Origin: Sergeia podlipaevii
Taxonomy: Eukaryota > Euglenozoa > Kinetoplastea > Trypanosomatida > Trypanosomatidae
Assembly (NCBI GenBank): GCA_030849805.1
Contig: JASANZ010002241.1
Coordinates: 1 to 64,000 of the forward strand
Length of the DNA: 64,000 nt
Direction of reading: 5' to 3'
Under the pieces are notes generated by a model, which had not been told where the DNA came from, made no database searches, and saw only the letters and a list, made by a program, of their open reading frames with translations. Position 1 is the stretch's first letter. Each line of letters starts with the position of its first letter. The position numbers and the translations under genes were made by a program. This document shows positions 8,122-17,963 of this stretch, one piece after another.

Positions 8122-10914
8122 TCACTCATATTGCATTTCCTCCGAGTACTCCCCCTCCTCTAATCCAAATGGGTCTACGCGGCATGCGGGTACAAGCCGG
8201 CTCTCTTCAATGAGCGTTCCGTCTGCTCTGAAAACAGTGTCTCGGCTTGCGCACAAACTATAGTAGATGACCTCCAGAGTGAAGGTGCGGCCATACAGCT
8301 CTGGGACAGCCAGGGCAGCTGGGTACCAAACAGGTAACTGAAAGCACCCACTTGACGGTAGTGTTGACATGTGCGAACACTCCACTAGAATGTGTGTGCA
8401 GCGGTTCAATAGCCTTTGCGGAATGCGACTTGCCGGCGTAATGCCCTCGTAGACAGCGAAGCAGTCGTTCTCTTCTACTGCTTGAGTGCAGGCTGCACTT
8501 TCTGTAGCAGTCCCCTCCTGTCCCTTCTCCGCCGTCATCAGGGTGGCTGCTGCGGACGTGCCGTTGCTGTCAGGTAAACCGCATATCAGTGTCTGCACCC
8601 ACGGGCAACCACCAGCACGTAGAACAGCGCTAATGCCCTTGGCTACTAAACGGTGACCAGACACCAGCACTACACTCCACCCGGCAAACGGTGGCGCGAT
8701 CAACCCCCACGCGAGACGACGCCGTGGGTTCATGTTGTATTCATGCATCTGGCCTGTCACCCAGTGGCCACGCCTTGCAGATTCAAAGATATAGCGCGGT
8801 GGCACGATAAGAAGCCCAGCCGCGCAAGCGCTCAAAAACTTTTCTGTTCGCTCCGTCAGTCCCTCAGCAACGACGAGGTGCGTAGCGGCTGGATTAAAGT
8901 TGCTTCCAGTGTCCATGATGGCGCCAAGCTCTTGCACACATTGAGCAAGCCGTGGCTTGTGCTCACGTACGGAGTTGCTCACTTGGAATACCCACTCGCT
9001 CGGTGCCCGCGCCGCCAGTAAGGCACGCTCCACGTCATCCACAGAGGTGTCCCTGCCCGCCACACCGCTGGCAGCTCCTGCACGATCGCCTCCTCCCTCT
9101 CCCGCGTGGTGCTCCTGACCCTCGCCCTCCCACGCAGGTATGTAGTGAACCATTTGAGACTCTGCCACACATGTGTGCGGTGCCGGGGTACACAGCACTG
9201 GTTCAGCAAGAATGCTAGCAGTATCCCCAATCGTCGCAGTGGAGTCACTCTGGGGTTCCATGGCAACTTCTGCTGTCGTCCCCTGCACGTCACACCGCTG
9301 CGAACACAACTCCTCATTTCCATCCAGCGTGCCTTCTCTCCGCCGCTGTCGCGAGGACGCCATACTGACCCGCTCTGCAGCGCCAACAAGATGCCAAGGC
9401 CTCTTCCACACGCTGCTGCTGCTATTGGTGTTGTTGACACCAGACTGGGTCGCACCAGGTACCAATTGCGAACAGCGTAGCTGCTCTCGCGATATGACCC
9501 CACCGCCGGCACGCAAGGCTTGGCTCAGCATAGGGCCGTTGTTGGCATCCTCGCATAGAGGCGTGTCCTGTGCCACTGCAGGGCCTGGCGCCATTGACTG
9601 CGAAGGCTCTACCCACCCAACATGCACAGCAGCTGCATTCGCAGTCCATTGAGACGCACTAGTAGCTACGTCTAGCATTTGCAAGAGGCTTGCAAGCTCC
9701 TCATCGTCGTCGGCGAGTGCACTTGAACTCGTCAGGGTACCAGAAGAGCCTGCAGTGATACCATCCTGGTCACTGGGCAAAGCCTCACCTGTTCTAGTGC
9801 GTGCAATCGCGTCTGCCCTCATCTCACCACTACCAGCAGCGGCAGCAGCAGAAAGGCTGCCTCGCTTTGCATGATACGCCTGTCTCAGCATGTCAAGGTC
9901 CAGAACGTTCAGTAGTGTAGGTGAGTGGGCACGTGGCGATATCAAAGCCCTGCACTGAAGGCGCAATGCAAGGGCCTCCTCACCCGCCCCCATTACCTCC
10001 GGCGGTAGTACAACAGCAGAGGCGCCAAGCACGTGCGTCACAAATTTAAAAGCCTCCGTCTGTTGAGCAACAGAATATAGAGACGAAACCGCCAAGAGGC
10101 AGCTGGCTTTGCTAGAGGGTCGCGGAACTACACCACTGCCCTGCAGAACATTAATTTCACTGTTGCCTTTGGCATTGCACGGTTGCTGCTGCTGCGGTGG
10201 TGCAGCGACTTGCTCGCTTGCGCCTGCGCGTGGTGTGGACACGGAGCGGCGTCTTGGCATAGAAGAACTTCTATGGACTGCAGTTGGTCCTGACGTTTGG
10301 TGTGTCATGGCAGCCTCAGAGAGCTGCTTTGCGTGCACACGCTGCACCGCCACAGGAGCCCGCCTCAAGCTGTCTATTGCTGAAAGTAACTCTGCAATGT
10401 TAGCGTCTCTATTGCCATCATCCACTCCATCACCTTCATTACTCATTCTATAGTTCACTTGAAGAAACTCTGTAAATGTCTCAAGTGCTTCCACAAGCGC
10501 CAGGTTGCTCTGCACCTGGTGAGCATACACGCTCGTAAGCAAGTACTGAAAGAGTACCTTGGCAGACTTCACGACGTCTAGAAGTGACTGTGTCAACGTA
10601 AAAGCTGAAGGAAGTGATGTATCACTAGTAATATTCATTGCACTCGAGAGAGAAGACCCCGCCATTTTGGCTTGGCCCTCCAGACAGCGGTACGCGGCGT
10701 CTACGCCTCTGTGTTGTTCCAGTAACTGATTGTAATGATTGAGTAAGGCAGCGTGAGTGCCTTGCATACTGACGAGAAACGTGTCAGGATACAAGGAGGT
10801 CGCTTGTAAAGAGCAAGACACACGGGGTGGAGAAGGTGCCCGTGGGTTTGTCAGCTGTGTGTAAACATCTCCGCTATATGTTCTGCTCTCACATGTTGTG
10901 CTTGTAGGTAGCAT
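8122..10914 (-). CDS. BRCT-domain protein (C-terminal tandem BRCT)
   Basis: 930 residues. The first ~630 are Ser/Ala/Gln-rich and largely disordered, with a possible helical segment at about 95-155. A BRCT repeat spans roughly 641-735, with the ATHLVVAEGLTERTEKFL phrase and a later conserved aromatic in the GHW position. A second, more diverged BRCT follows at about 745-875, containing a long insert and the TRCTHILVE-like phrase (here NRCTHILVE). Paired BRCT domains usually bind phosphopeptides in DNA-damage and replication-checkpoint proteins (TopBP1, MDC1 and BRC1 families), so a nuclear signalling role is inferred. Which family it belongs to cannot be decided; the long disordered N-terminus with many Ser/Thr suits a phosphorylated scaffold. 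An alternative start is Met50 (10767). Confidence 0.75.
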   Translation of the reverse strand: MLPTSTTCESRTYSGDVYTQLTNPRAPSPPRVSCSLQATSLYPDTFLVSMQGTHAALLNHYNQLLEQHRGVDAAYRCLEGQAKMAGSSLSSAMNITSDTSLPSAFTLTQSLLDVVKSAKVLFQYLLTSVYAHQVQSNLALVEALETFTEFLQVNYRMSNEGDGVDDGNRDANIAELLSAIDSLRRAPVAVQRVHAKQLSEAAMTHQTSGPTAVHRSSSMPRRRSVSTPRAGASEQVAAPPQQQQPCNAKGNSEINVLQGSGVVPRPSSKASCLLAVSSLYSVAQQTEAFKFVTHVLGASAVVLPPEVMGAGEEALALRLQCRALISPRAHSPTLLNVLDLDMLRQAYHAKRGSLSAAAAAGSGEMRADAIARTRTGEALPSDQDGITAGSSGTLTSSSALADDDEELASLLQMLDVATSASQWTANAAAVHVGWVEPSQSMAPGPAVAQDTPLCEDANNGPMLSQALRAGGGVISREQLRCSQLVPGATQSGVNNTNSSSSVWKRPWHLVGAAERVSMASSRQRRREGTLDGNEELCSQRCDVQGTTAEVAMEPQSDSTATIGDTASILAEPVLCTPAPHTCVAESQMVHYIPAWEGEGQEHHAGEGGGDRAGAASGVAGRDTSVDDVERALLAARAPSEWVFQVSNSVREHKPRLAQCVQELGAIMDTGSNFNPAATHLVVAEGLTERTEKFLSACAAGLLIVPPRYIFESARRGHWVTGQMHEYNMNPRRRLAWGLIAPPFAGWSVVLVSGHRLVAKGISAVLRAGGCPWVQTLICGLPDSNGTSAAATLMTAEKGQEGTATESAACTQAVEENDCFAVYEGITPASRIPQRLLNRCTHILVECSHMSTLPSSGCFQLPVWYPAALAVPELYGRTFTLEVIYYSLCASRDTVFRADGTLIEESRLVPACRVDPFGLEEGEYSEEMQYE

Positions 10915-11385
10915 CCGATGTTGTTATGAAAATGTATTCTATGTAAAAAAAAATATGTGCTGAAACAAAGGACACCTTTTATGTTATATTTTTTTTCTTT
11001 TTAGTTATAATCTTACGCCTTGCAAATTGCTTGTCAGAGCATGTAGAAAAAAAAGATAAGTTAAAGATAAGAAGGTAAAAAAAGGAAAAACGCACATTTT
11101 TTTTTTTGAAAAAAGAAAGCGCTATACCAATATCTTTCTGTGTAAGAGAAAGAAAAAAAAAAAATTAATGCCCTCCTTCTCAAAGAAAAAATATGCACAC
11201 GAAATCGCACACTGTGCTCTCTCTGCTAGGTAGAGAGAAATGAAAGCAAAGTGAACGAGAGAGAGAGTGTATATACAACTGAATGCACCGTGTCTTCTAT
11301 CAGTCATCAAAGAAACGAAAAAGAAAAAACAAGCAAAAAAAAAACGAAGTTTCCCGATCATTTTTGGCTTTATGCGTAGCTGCGA
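10915..11385. other. Intergenic spacer
   Basis: A-rich on + (runs near 11097, 11150-11163 and 11335) with a GA repeat at 11256-11267. It carries the acceptor of the BRCT gene and the 3' UTR of the SNARE. No gene. Confidence 0.65.
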
Positions 11386-12195
11386 CTAAGGGGATTCAGC
11401 GTACGTAGGGATAGGGTCAACAGGTACCTGCGTGGGGTGCACATCATGGCTCCTAGACTTTGACACGCTCACGTACACTGCCACAATAATGAGGAGAATA
11501 AGGGTCAGAATGATACCCACCAACATCGCCTTATGCTTGATCATGGTGCGCTGCATCGAGCTTAAAATCTTACGTGCCTCTGACACCTCCTCATCCACTG
11601 CAATAGTGGTTTCGTTGATGTGTACCATGGTCTCTGTCTGACCTCTAAGTGTCGTTAATGCCTCTTGCCCGATTGCCTCGGTCTGCCCAAGAAGACGCTC
11701 TGCGTCGTTGAGAGCACGCGAGCCTTGCTTGAACTTCTCTGTGTTTTCCAGCATGATGGCGCGATGTGCCTTGGTCTCGTCATCGAGTGGTCCAAGCGCT
11801 GATCCCGGAGCGGCAGCACGGTTGCTGCTGCTGGTACTAAGCAGATCCTTGCGATCCGCAGTACGTGCCTCCTGCTTCACGCTTGTCAGCTGATCGTCCA
11901 GTTCGCGTACCTTCTTGCGGTATCCGTCCACACGCACTTTTACCGCCTCCCTCAACGCGGCAGGTACGTCGTGGCACTCATACTCCATGTTGCTTATCAG
12001 CTCCTTCATCTGCACTAAGCGTTCCGTCATAGCGGTTACGCGGAATGAACGACTGCCCGGACCAGAAGCAGGAGGGGCCTTGTAGCTACCGGCCTCCGGT
12101 GGCTGCATAGTCGCGCGTAGAGCAGACAGCTCTTCCGTGAGAGCAGCGAGAGCCTCGCGGTACTCTTCCTCATACGTCTGGAGCAACTCAGACAT
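11386..12195 (-). CDS. Vti1-type Qb-SNARE (copy A)
   Basis: 269 residues from the ATG at 12195. A helical N-terminal region (about 1-115) resembles the three-helix Vti1 domain. A linker follows, then the SNARE motif from about 150 to 218 with glutamine at the zero layer (Gln186, in LRGQTE). A single C-terminal membrane anchor covers 224-244 and a short luminal tail of about 25 residues follows. Vti1-family Qb-SNAREs act in Golgi, endosome and vacuole/lysosome fusion. The phrase LENTEKF followed by an EAIGQEAL stretch is diagnostic of the family. It lies directly downstream of a second Vti1-like gene in the same orientation. The luminal tail is longer than in that copy, and the linker differs. 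Confidence 0.85.
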   Translation of the reverse strand: MSELLQTYEEEYREALAALTEELSALRATMQPPEAGSYKAPPASGPGSRSFRVTAMTERLVQMKELISNMEYECHDVPAALREAVKVRVDGYRKKVRELDDQLTSVKQEARTADRKDLLSTSSSNRAAAPGSALGPLDDETKAHRAIMLENTEKFKQGSRALNDAERLLGQTEAIGQEALTTLRGQTETMVHINETTIAVDEEVSEARKILSSMQRTMIKHKAMLVGIILTLILLIIVAVYVSVSKSRSHDVHPTQVPVDPIPTYAESP

Positions 12196-12809
12196 TTCAG
12201 TGTATAATAGATATGCACGGAGTTGCGGGAAGCTAAATATAAGTACGAACTCTCTCAAATTGTAATAATAATCAAAAAAAAAGTCGATATTGCTGCAAGC
12301 AGGGATAAGAGTACTTGTAGGGCTCTACAGTATGGACACCTTCTCAAAGACATATAGACAATAGTAAGAATAAAGAGAGAGAAGGAGATGTGAAGTAAAA
12401 ACGTATAGATAGAAAAAGAGGTAGAATATTGATATGAAAGTGCATAGCTCTTATGGCTTAGGTCATGTAGCAGTATCACTAAGCATAAGAGACTCCTCCT
12501 GCATATTCGTTTTATGTAGCGTGAGACTGCTAGTCGTGAGTCTCTCGCTGTATAACGCCACTTTACGCAGGTCCACTCCCCAATGCGGCCTCTTTTCGTT
12601 TCCCCAACAACTATAGTAATGATATATGCAACTGAAAAAAGAAAAGAAGAAAAAAAGAATTAGTAAGAACAAAGGGCAAACCAAGCGCCAGACAACATCT
12701 CAACTTGCATCTTCACGTGCTATCCGCAAACTAACAACAAGCAAAAAAAAAGGGAAACAATGAAGGCTGCATGCATACGTGCATGCACCCACACAAAAAA
12801 AAAAAGCGT
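12196..12809. other. Intergenic spacer with a stem-loop
   Basis: Between the two SNARE genes. The part 12434-12620 is less repetitive than usual for spacers here and contains an 11-bp imperfect inverted repeat at 12518-12549. The remainder is A-rich on +. No open frame long enough to support a gene. Confidence 0.6.
12518..12549. repeat. Imperfect inverted repeat (stem-loop)
   Basis: AGCGTGAGACT at 12518-12528 pairs with AGTCTCTCGCT at 12539-12549 with one mismatch, leaving a ten-base loop. It falls in the 3' UTR of SNARE copy B or leader of copy A and could be an mRNA element or part of a small RNA. Function unknown. Confidence 0.45.
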
Positions 12810-13550
12810 TCACCTGCCGTTCAGATAAAACAAAAAACAAATAAAAGCAATAATCAGAATAATAATGCCATAAAGCCACAACTTATGTTTAATAGCTGTG
12901 CGCTGCATCTGGTTGATCACCCGCCTTGCCTGTGTCAACTCTTCATCTACATCGTGCGTTGTCTCGTGAATATGAGATATCTGCTCTGTCTGGGCTCGCA
13001 ATGTGTTCAGAGACTCTCGGCCTAAATCGTTAGTGCGGCTAAGGTATGCCTCTGCCTTCAGCAGCGTGGAAGTACCACCTTGCATCTTTTCTGTCGTTTG
13101 TAGCGCAGTAAGTCGCCCTGCCTTCGTCTCTTCGTCTGCGGCCTCAAGCATGCCGCTGCGGTTACTACCAAATGCTCCCAGATCTGTCCGATCCGCTGCA
13201 AGGCAAGCGTGACGCAGCTGTGCCACGTCCTTATCTAGCTGCACAACCGCCCTGCGGTACGCTTCCACAGTGTCTCTCGCGGTATCACGGTCACTGGGGT
13301 CTACATCGTTCGCTTCATAGCTCATACTAGTGATGAGGTCTTTCAGTTGAGATAGGAGCTGCAGAGCAGACTGCACCTGCTGGGTGCGGCTGAGAGGTCC
13401 AGTGCTAGGAGGGGGCTGATACACGTGTGTGGGGTCCGCCTCTGCAGCACGCTGACTGGCGACACCTTCGCGCAACCGGTCCATGCACTCCCGCAGGTAC
13501 CCCAGTTGATCTTGGTAGTCCTCCTTGTATGAATCAAAGAGACCAGACAT
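12810..13550 (-). CDS. Vti1-type Qb-SNARE (copy B)
   Basis: 246 residues. Same architecture as the downstream copy A: helical N-terminal domain (about 1-125), SNARE motif about 150-218 with zero-layer glutamine at 187 (LRAQTE), and membrane anchor 224-243 ending almost immediately (FYLNGR). Sequence identity to copy A is clear in the SNARE motif and sparse elsewhere, so the duplication is old. Established knowledge: most eukaryotes with two Vti1 genes use them in different fusion steps (Golgi-endosome versus late endosome/lysosome); a similar split here is inference. The ATG at 13550 begins the conserved N-terminal helix, so the start is good. Confidence 0.85.
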   Translation of the reverse strand: MSGLFDSYKEDYQDQLGYLRECMDRLREGVASQRAAEADPTHVYQPPPSTGPLSRTQQVQSALQLLSQLKDLITSMSYEANDVDPSDRDTARDTVEAYRRAVVQLDKDVAQLRHACLAADRTDLGAFGSNRSGMLEAADEETKAGRLTALQTTEKMQGGTSTLLKAEAYLSRTNDLGRESLNTLRAQTEQISHIHETTHDVDEELTQARRVINQMQRTAIKHKLWLYGIIILIIAFICFLFYLNGR

Positions 13551-14359
13551 GATGTATTACCGAACTTTCAGGTGGTCTTGCAAATGTATATATTTGGTAC
13601 TCTGCGATAATGACTTGTATCGCTTCTTCCCTCTTTGAAGAAAATATAAAGAACGAAGAGCAAAAAAAAAAAGAAGATAGCCGAGCTATCAACAGATACT
13701 ATTTAGAGCCCGTGAAGGTGAGTGTGTAACGTTGACCACAAAAAAAAAAAGAGAGAGAAAGACCAATGAAACAGCAAACAACAACATCAAGCAAGTGAAC
13801 AAAGGCAATCTCAGATGAAGAGACACACACACACACAGTAGCGCACTGTGTCACGAGCAAAGAGCCTCTTTAAGTATCAAGGAAAAGACAAATTGCAAAG
13901 ACTGTAGCCACTCAAGCCTTCTCACTCTCTTCTTTTAAAAGAAAAAACTCCTCTCTACCACAACAAAAAAAAAACGTCATTATGCGCTACATATGCACTC
14001 TTGTAAAGAAGAAAATAATAAAGTTGAACAGCGTCACAACAAATGCTTATAAAAAAGAAAGGAAAAATATATATATATAACATTTTGTGCTGGCAACAAG
14101 CAAATAGCAAGAAGCGGGATAAATAATAAAAAATGAAGCCAAAGTGACGATGCAGGACCCTTTATTTCTTGTTCATATTGCTGTGAGCGTTTAAAAATGT
14201 GTCCAGGTGTTTCGGAAGACCTTCCCCTCTTCCTCTCTGCTTTGTTATTCCTTTCAACTAGATAAACATCATCCAACAACCCTATCAGTCAAATCTCGCG
14301 GTACACAGACGCACGATGGCATCCTACATATGTATGTCTGTGTCTGTATTGCCCCTGTC
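13551..14359. other. Intergenic spacer
   Basis: AT-rich with CA repeat at 13825-13837 and A-runs at 13661, 13740 and 13965. Short TA repeat near 14069-14079. Nothing gene-like; only simple-sequence frames. Confidence 0.65.
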
Positions 14360-15343
14360 TTACTCGTGAGGTTTTTCCATTGTATGAGGCAGCGCAGTTA
14401 CTTCCTGCTTGCAGACTGGACATGTTTTGTTTGATGCCAACCACTGCGTGATGCAGTCCTCGTGAAAGCAGTGTCCACACACATTGAGCTCCACACATGT
14501 ACGGTGCCCCTCTGCCCCTCGCGAAGTATCACCCCCCTCGGCATGGGGTGACCAGTCCTCCAGGCACACTGCACACTGACCAGAGTCCGGCTCCTCAGCA
14601 AGCACCTTCATGCATGAGCCAATGCGGTGTGGTTGCAGACCTTTGCTAACATCCCCAATCTCCTCCTCCAGCGCTAGCAGCTCCTCGTAGGTCATGTCGT
14701 CCACATCACGATCTATGCCCAACGACCGCAATGCGGCTTCTTGCTGGATCTGGCCATCTATCGCCCGAAACTGATCTTGAAATGCTCGCGCTACAGCGCT
14801 ACCCGCGCCATGCTCTGCCTCCAAGTGGCCAAGCAGATGTCTCAGCAAGTGTTGGAGAATCGGATTCCCTACATGAAAATTGTCATCATCCGTCCCCGTA
14901 GCACCCCTGCGTTGAGGAGGGACCTCGCCGAAGAATGTACCACCTGGACGTCCGTCAACTTCTGCATTGGCTCCCTCGTCTCCTCCAATGGTAAACATAA
15001 AAGGAAACGGTGGCACACCACCGCCACTCTGCTGCTGCTGCTGCTGCTGCTGGCGTTGAGCAAAGCTTTGCATCTCGCTCTCCTCTGCTAAGTGTGCCGC
15101 AGCCTCCATTTGCTGTTGACGCACAATATCATTCACGATTTCACGCTGTGTGTTGGGTGTCATGGCGCGAATAGACTCCTTGAACTCCTCATCGATCCCT
15201 AAACGCCCAAGCTGCCTTTCTAATGCTTCATTCCTTACCCGGTGAAGTGGTGGCGAATCCCGTGGCGACGTTCGATGAGACCCTGTAGCAGATGCTGACG
15301 TGTCTTCGTAGCTCGACTCGTGAGAAGACCCAAAGGAACTCAT
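14360..15343 (-). CDS. RING-H2 E3 ubiquitin ligase
   Basis: 327 residues. The C-terminus holds a complete RING-H2 (C3H2C3) finger: Cys257, Cys260, Cys289, His291, His294, Cys297, Cys308 and Cys311, with a long first loop of 28 residues. Upstream are a Ser-rich head, a helical region with a poly-Gln run near residue 100 (a CTG tract at about 15030-15050) and a Gly-rich part. RING-H2 proteins of this soluble RNF115/RNF126-like layout recruit an E2 and transfer ubiquitin; no membrane segment is seen. No second domain identifies a substrate. The start at 15343 is the first ATG after the pyrimidine-rich leader. Confident for the RING, not for the pathway. Confidence 0.85.
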   Translation of the reverse strand: MSSFGSSHESSYEDTSASATGSHRTSPRDSPPLHRVRNEALERQLGRLGIDEEFKESIRAMTPNTQREIVNDIVRQQQMEAAAHLAEESEMQSFAQRQQQQQQQQSGGGVPPFPFMFTIGGDEGANAEVDGRPGGTFFGEVPPQRRGATGTDDDNFHVGNPILQHLLRHLLGHLEAEHGAGSAVARAFQDQFRAIDGQIQQEAALRSLGIDRDVDDMTYEELLALEEEIGDVSKGLQPHRIGSCMKVLAEEPDSGQCAVCLEDWSPHAEGGDTSRGAEGHRTCVELNVCGHCFHEDCITQWLASNKTCPVCKQEVTALPHTMEKPHE

Positions 15344-16270
15344 TATGCCCTCGTACTACCAAGCAATATACTGAAAGAAAACAAGTACGGGGGATCTACT
15401 ACGAGGATAACAAATTTATAATTAGAATCCGTATTCGGCGGCTAGGCACACACAAAGGTCACTTTAAAAAAAAGGCCTTCAGATTTCAAGGTGTATTCAG
15501 ATACGCCCTCCACCACTCTCTTCTAATAAGTAAAATCCAACAAGATCAACAACAATAACGCACTACACCGAAAAAAAAAAACCACAAATATGTACTGCCT
15601 TAGAACGTACTCAACCTATATTGTGTACAAAAGAAGCTAGAGAAATATCAAAAAAAGCTTATAAAAAAGATGAAAGAAGGGGAACATATTTTCATCAAAA
15701 CTAAAATAGAAATAAAAAGCAAACTCATGCAAAAGCATTTATTCAAACAAGAGCAGCACTTCTCACTGCCGACGAGATTAAAGATAGTCACTCTTGCTCC
15801 ATGCACCCCCATACACGAATATATATCAACAACTCATTCACTATGACACGCTTAATATTATTCTCCTTTTGGCAGTGAGCTGCAGCGCCTCCACAATACT
15901 GTGGCCCATCCTCACCTCCATAGCACCGCGTGTGTGCACATATGTATGGCGCAGAGCGCCAGCGGTGTCACGAAAAGGCAGAAGGAATCACTGAATGAGA
16001 AAGTAAAAGTAATCACAAAGAAAGGCACATATGTATCACCATGCCACACAATGCAGTGCCGTCCGACAGCTCACACACACGTTTGCAGCACTAATAATAA
16101 CCAATTCAATATGCACATGAAAAAAGGGGGGTAAAGAAACTAAAGGAAGAAAACAAATAGGGAGATGAGGCATTGCGTCTCGTGGCTGGAGGAGCAATGC
16201 TTCTGTCGTGCTACCACGCTGAACACTACGAGCGCATATGGGCACTGCACCAGCCGTGGCTTACGCACGC
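15344..16270. other. Intergenic spacer
   Basis: 0.93-kb spacer. 15400-15540 and 15850-15990 are less repetitive than the rest, but no frame of useful length is present on either strand. GC rises again at 16170-16270, next to the small gene. No RNA gene recognised. Confidence 0.6.
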
Positions 16271-16591
16271 CTACTTGCTATTAGAGAGATTGCCCACGCT
16301 GCAGCCACACCCAGGCAGGAGGGACTGCGCACCCATCGCAACCTCCTCGTGGTACGTCACGCGCAACACGCCGTCCTCGTCCTTGCACAGGTCAAACAGG
16401 TCAGCAACCGCAGTGGCGGGTGCAGGCGCGCTGCCGGCTACGCACAGCAGGAGGGGGCGAGCGCTGAACGCATTCGTGGCAGCGCGCACGGCTGCCTCGA
16501 GCTCAACAACAGTCGCGTCGCGGGGCACGGACAGGTGGTACGCCTTGTCGCCGGCGTTCTGGGCAACAATAGGGAAGGTGTTGAGAGACAT
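16271..16591 (-). CDS. Small protein, possible ubiquitin-like fold
   Basis: 106 residues from the ATG at 16591; the longer frame upstream is only translated spacer. Residues 15-90 follow a beta-grasp rhythm: strand (KAYHLSV), T-V-x-E-L helix (about 24-38), strand with PLLLC, then T/A-V-x-D-L and a strand GVLRVTY, as in ubiquitin-like domains. The C-terminus is Gly/Cys/Ser-rich (GCGCS near 92-96) without a clear Gly-Gly end. No Lys-rich conjugation motif is visible. If the fold is right it may be a ubiquitin-like modifier relative or an adaptor, but identity to any named family is not recognised. Coding GC is well above the flanking spacer, which supports a real gene. Confidence 0.55.
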   Translation of the reverse strand: MSLNTFPIVAQNAGDKAYHLSVPRDATVVELEAAVRAATNAFSARPLLLCVAGSAPAPATAVADLFDLCKDEDGVLRVTYHEEVAMGAQSLLPGCGCSVGNLSNSK

Positions 16592-17546
16592 GGCTGGGTG
16601 GGCTGGGTTGAGTGTAGGTAGGGTAAGTAGATAGGTAGTGTTAGCACGTGTGCAGTTACTATTGCGTGAAGATGATTTAGTAAAGGCATAAAAAAAAAAA
16701 AAGGATAGAATAAGAGGAAGGCAGTGTGTATGCATGGAATTTCACTAGCAAAGGTCACAAGGTGTAAGCGCACTTGCATAGCAGTTTAATCGGCAATAAA
16801 TAAAATAAAAAGTATTGGTTGCAGCATGCGCCAAAAAGGATTGTCTGGATACATTATCTTTTGTAATGATTGTAGATTTTTTTTTTTTGCTTTGCATATT
16901 GCTTCAGACCGGTGTTACTCGCAGTAATGCTGGTGTAATAGAAACTCCTTCCCATTTCTTTTGTTCATCATTTTTTTTTTTACTTTTTCGGTAGCGATGT
17001 GGTAGTGTGAGCTCTCATAATGATTATTGTTCGTCGCAGTGTTGTGGCCAGGCCGATAAATAGAAAAGGCTAGCAATACGCACACTCATTTCAATTGTAT
17101 ATCACTTTACGGCGGGACACAAAAGCCATCGACGTTGATAATACCTGAAAAAAAAAAAAAAGTAATGATGGAAGAAAAATTGTACCTATATATATATATA
17201 TATATATATAAATATATATAATAAAAAAATCATATCATATGTGATAGTATAGCAGAGCAAGTTGCCTTCATTGTGAATAACGGAAACAACCTATAGAGGA
17301 CAGAAGTAAACACTAAAAAAAAAAAAATGCGCAACAACAAGAAGAGTATTTTATTTTTTTTTTTTTTTAAAAAAAAAGAGAGAGAGAGATGCCACAGTAG
17401 AGACGCATTTTTCCCTTCTACTTCTCGCTTTTTTGTCCCTCATCAGTTTCAAATCTCAGTTGTTGTTTTTCTCTTTTTTTTTTGATGTTTGCTGCTGCTT
17501 ACCTCTCCCTTGGTTGAATTGAAAATATACTTTCCCTCCCACAGTG
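16592..17546. other. Intergenic spacer
   Basis: Very AT-rich, with T-runs on + at 16877-16888, 16971-16981 and 17350-17368, and (TA)n at about 17187-17220. T-runs on the + strand are unusual here. No gene. Confidence 0.65.
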
Positions 17547-17963
17547 CTATAGGCGATTCTCAGCGTCCTTCCGCTTCTTCTCTAAAGCCTTATCGCGGCG
17601 CTCCTGAAACGTGTTCATAATAGTGAAGTAGTCTGTGTCCTGCTCCTGCAGTTGATCCTCGCGGAACTGACGGTGCTGCAGCCCGCCGAACTGTTTCTCC
17701 CAGTTATTAGGGAGATCCTTCTGAACGTGCTTCCAGTAAAGCAGCATGAATACAGGGAAGATAATACACAGCATCACTTTACCCAGTTCAAAGGTGGTCA
17801 CGATGTTGAATCCAGGCCGCATGGTAGGTCGAAGGAAGGCCATCAGGCGCTGAGTGCGTGACTTAAGAAGCGGCTTCTCGCGAATTACAACGCGTGTGTT
17901 TGCTCCCTTACGGGTGTAGTTGCGCGCATCGTATTGATTGACATGAGCAGGATCGCTGCTCAT
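17547..17963 (-). CDS. Small single-pass protein, PET100-like
   Basis: 138 residues from the ATG at 17963. A basic N-terminal half (about 12-48, many Arg/Lys) precedes one membrane segment (60-79), then a charged helical tail rich in Glu/Arg/Lys/Gln. The stretch TTFELGKVMLCIIFP just before and inside the membrane segment, followed by an aromatic, basic, then Pro-Asn-Asn-Trp, has the pattern of PET100. PET100 is a small inner-membrane chaperone for cytochrome c oxidase assembly, with a short helix and similar 'E-x-x-K ... FP' core. Length is somewhat greater than fungal and animal PET100. Identity rests on this short pattern only; any small mitochondrial inner-membrane protein remains possible. 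Confidence 0.6.
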   Translation of the reverse strand: MSSDPAHVNQYDARNYTRKGANTRVVIREKPLLKSRTQRLMAFLRPTMRPGFNIVTTFELGKVMLCIIFPVFMLLYWKHVQKDLPNNWEKQFGGLQHRQFREDQLQEQDTDYFTIMNTFQERRDKALEKKRKDAENRL

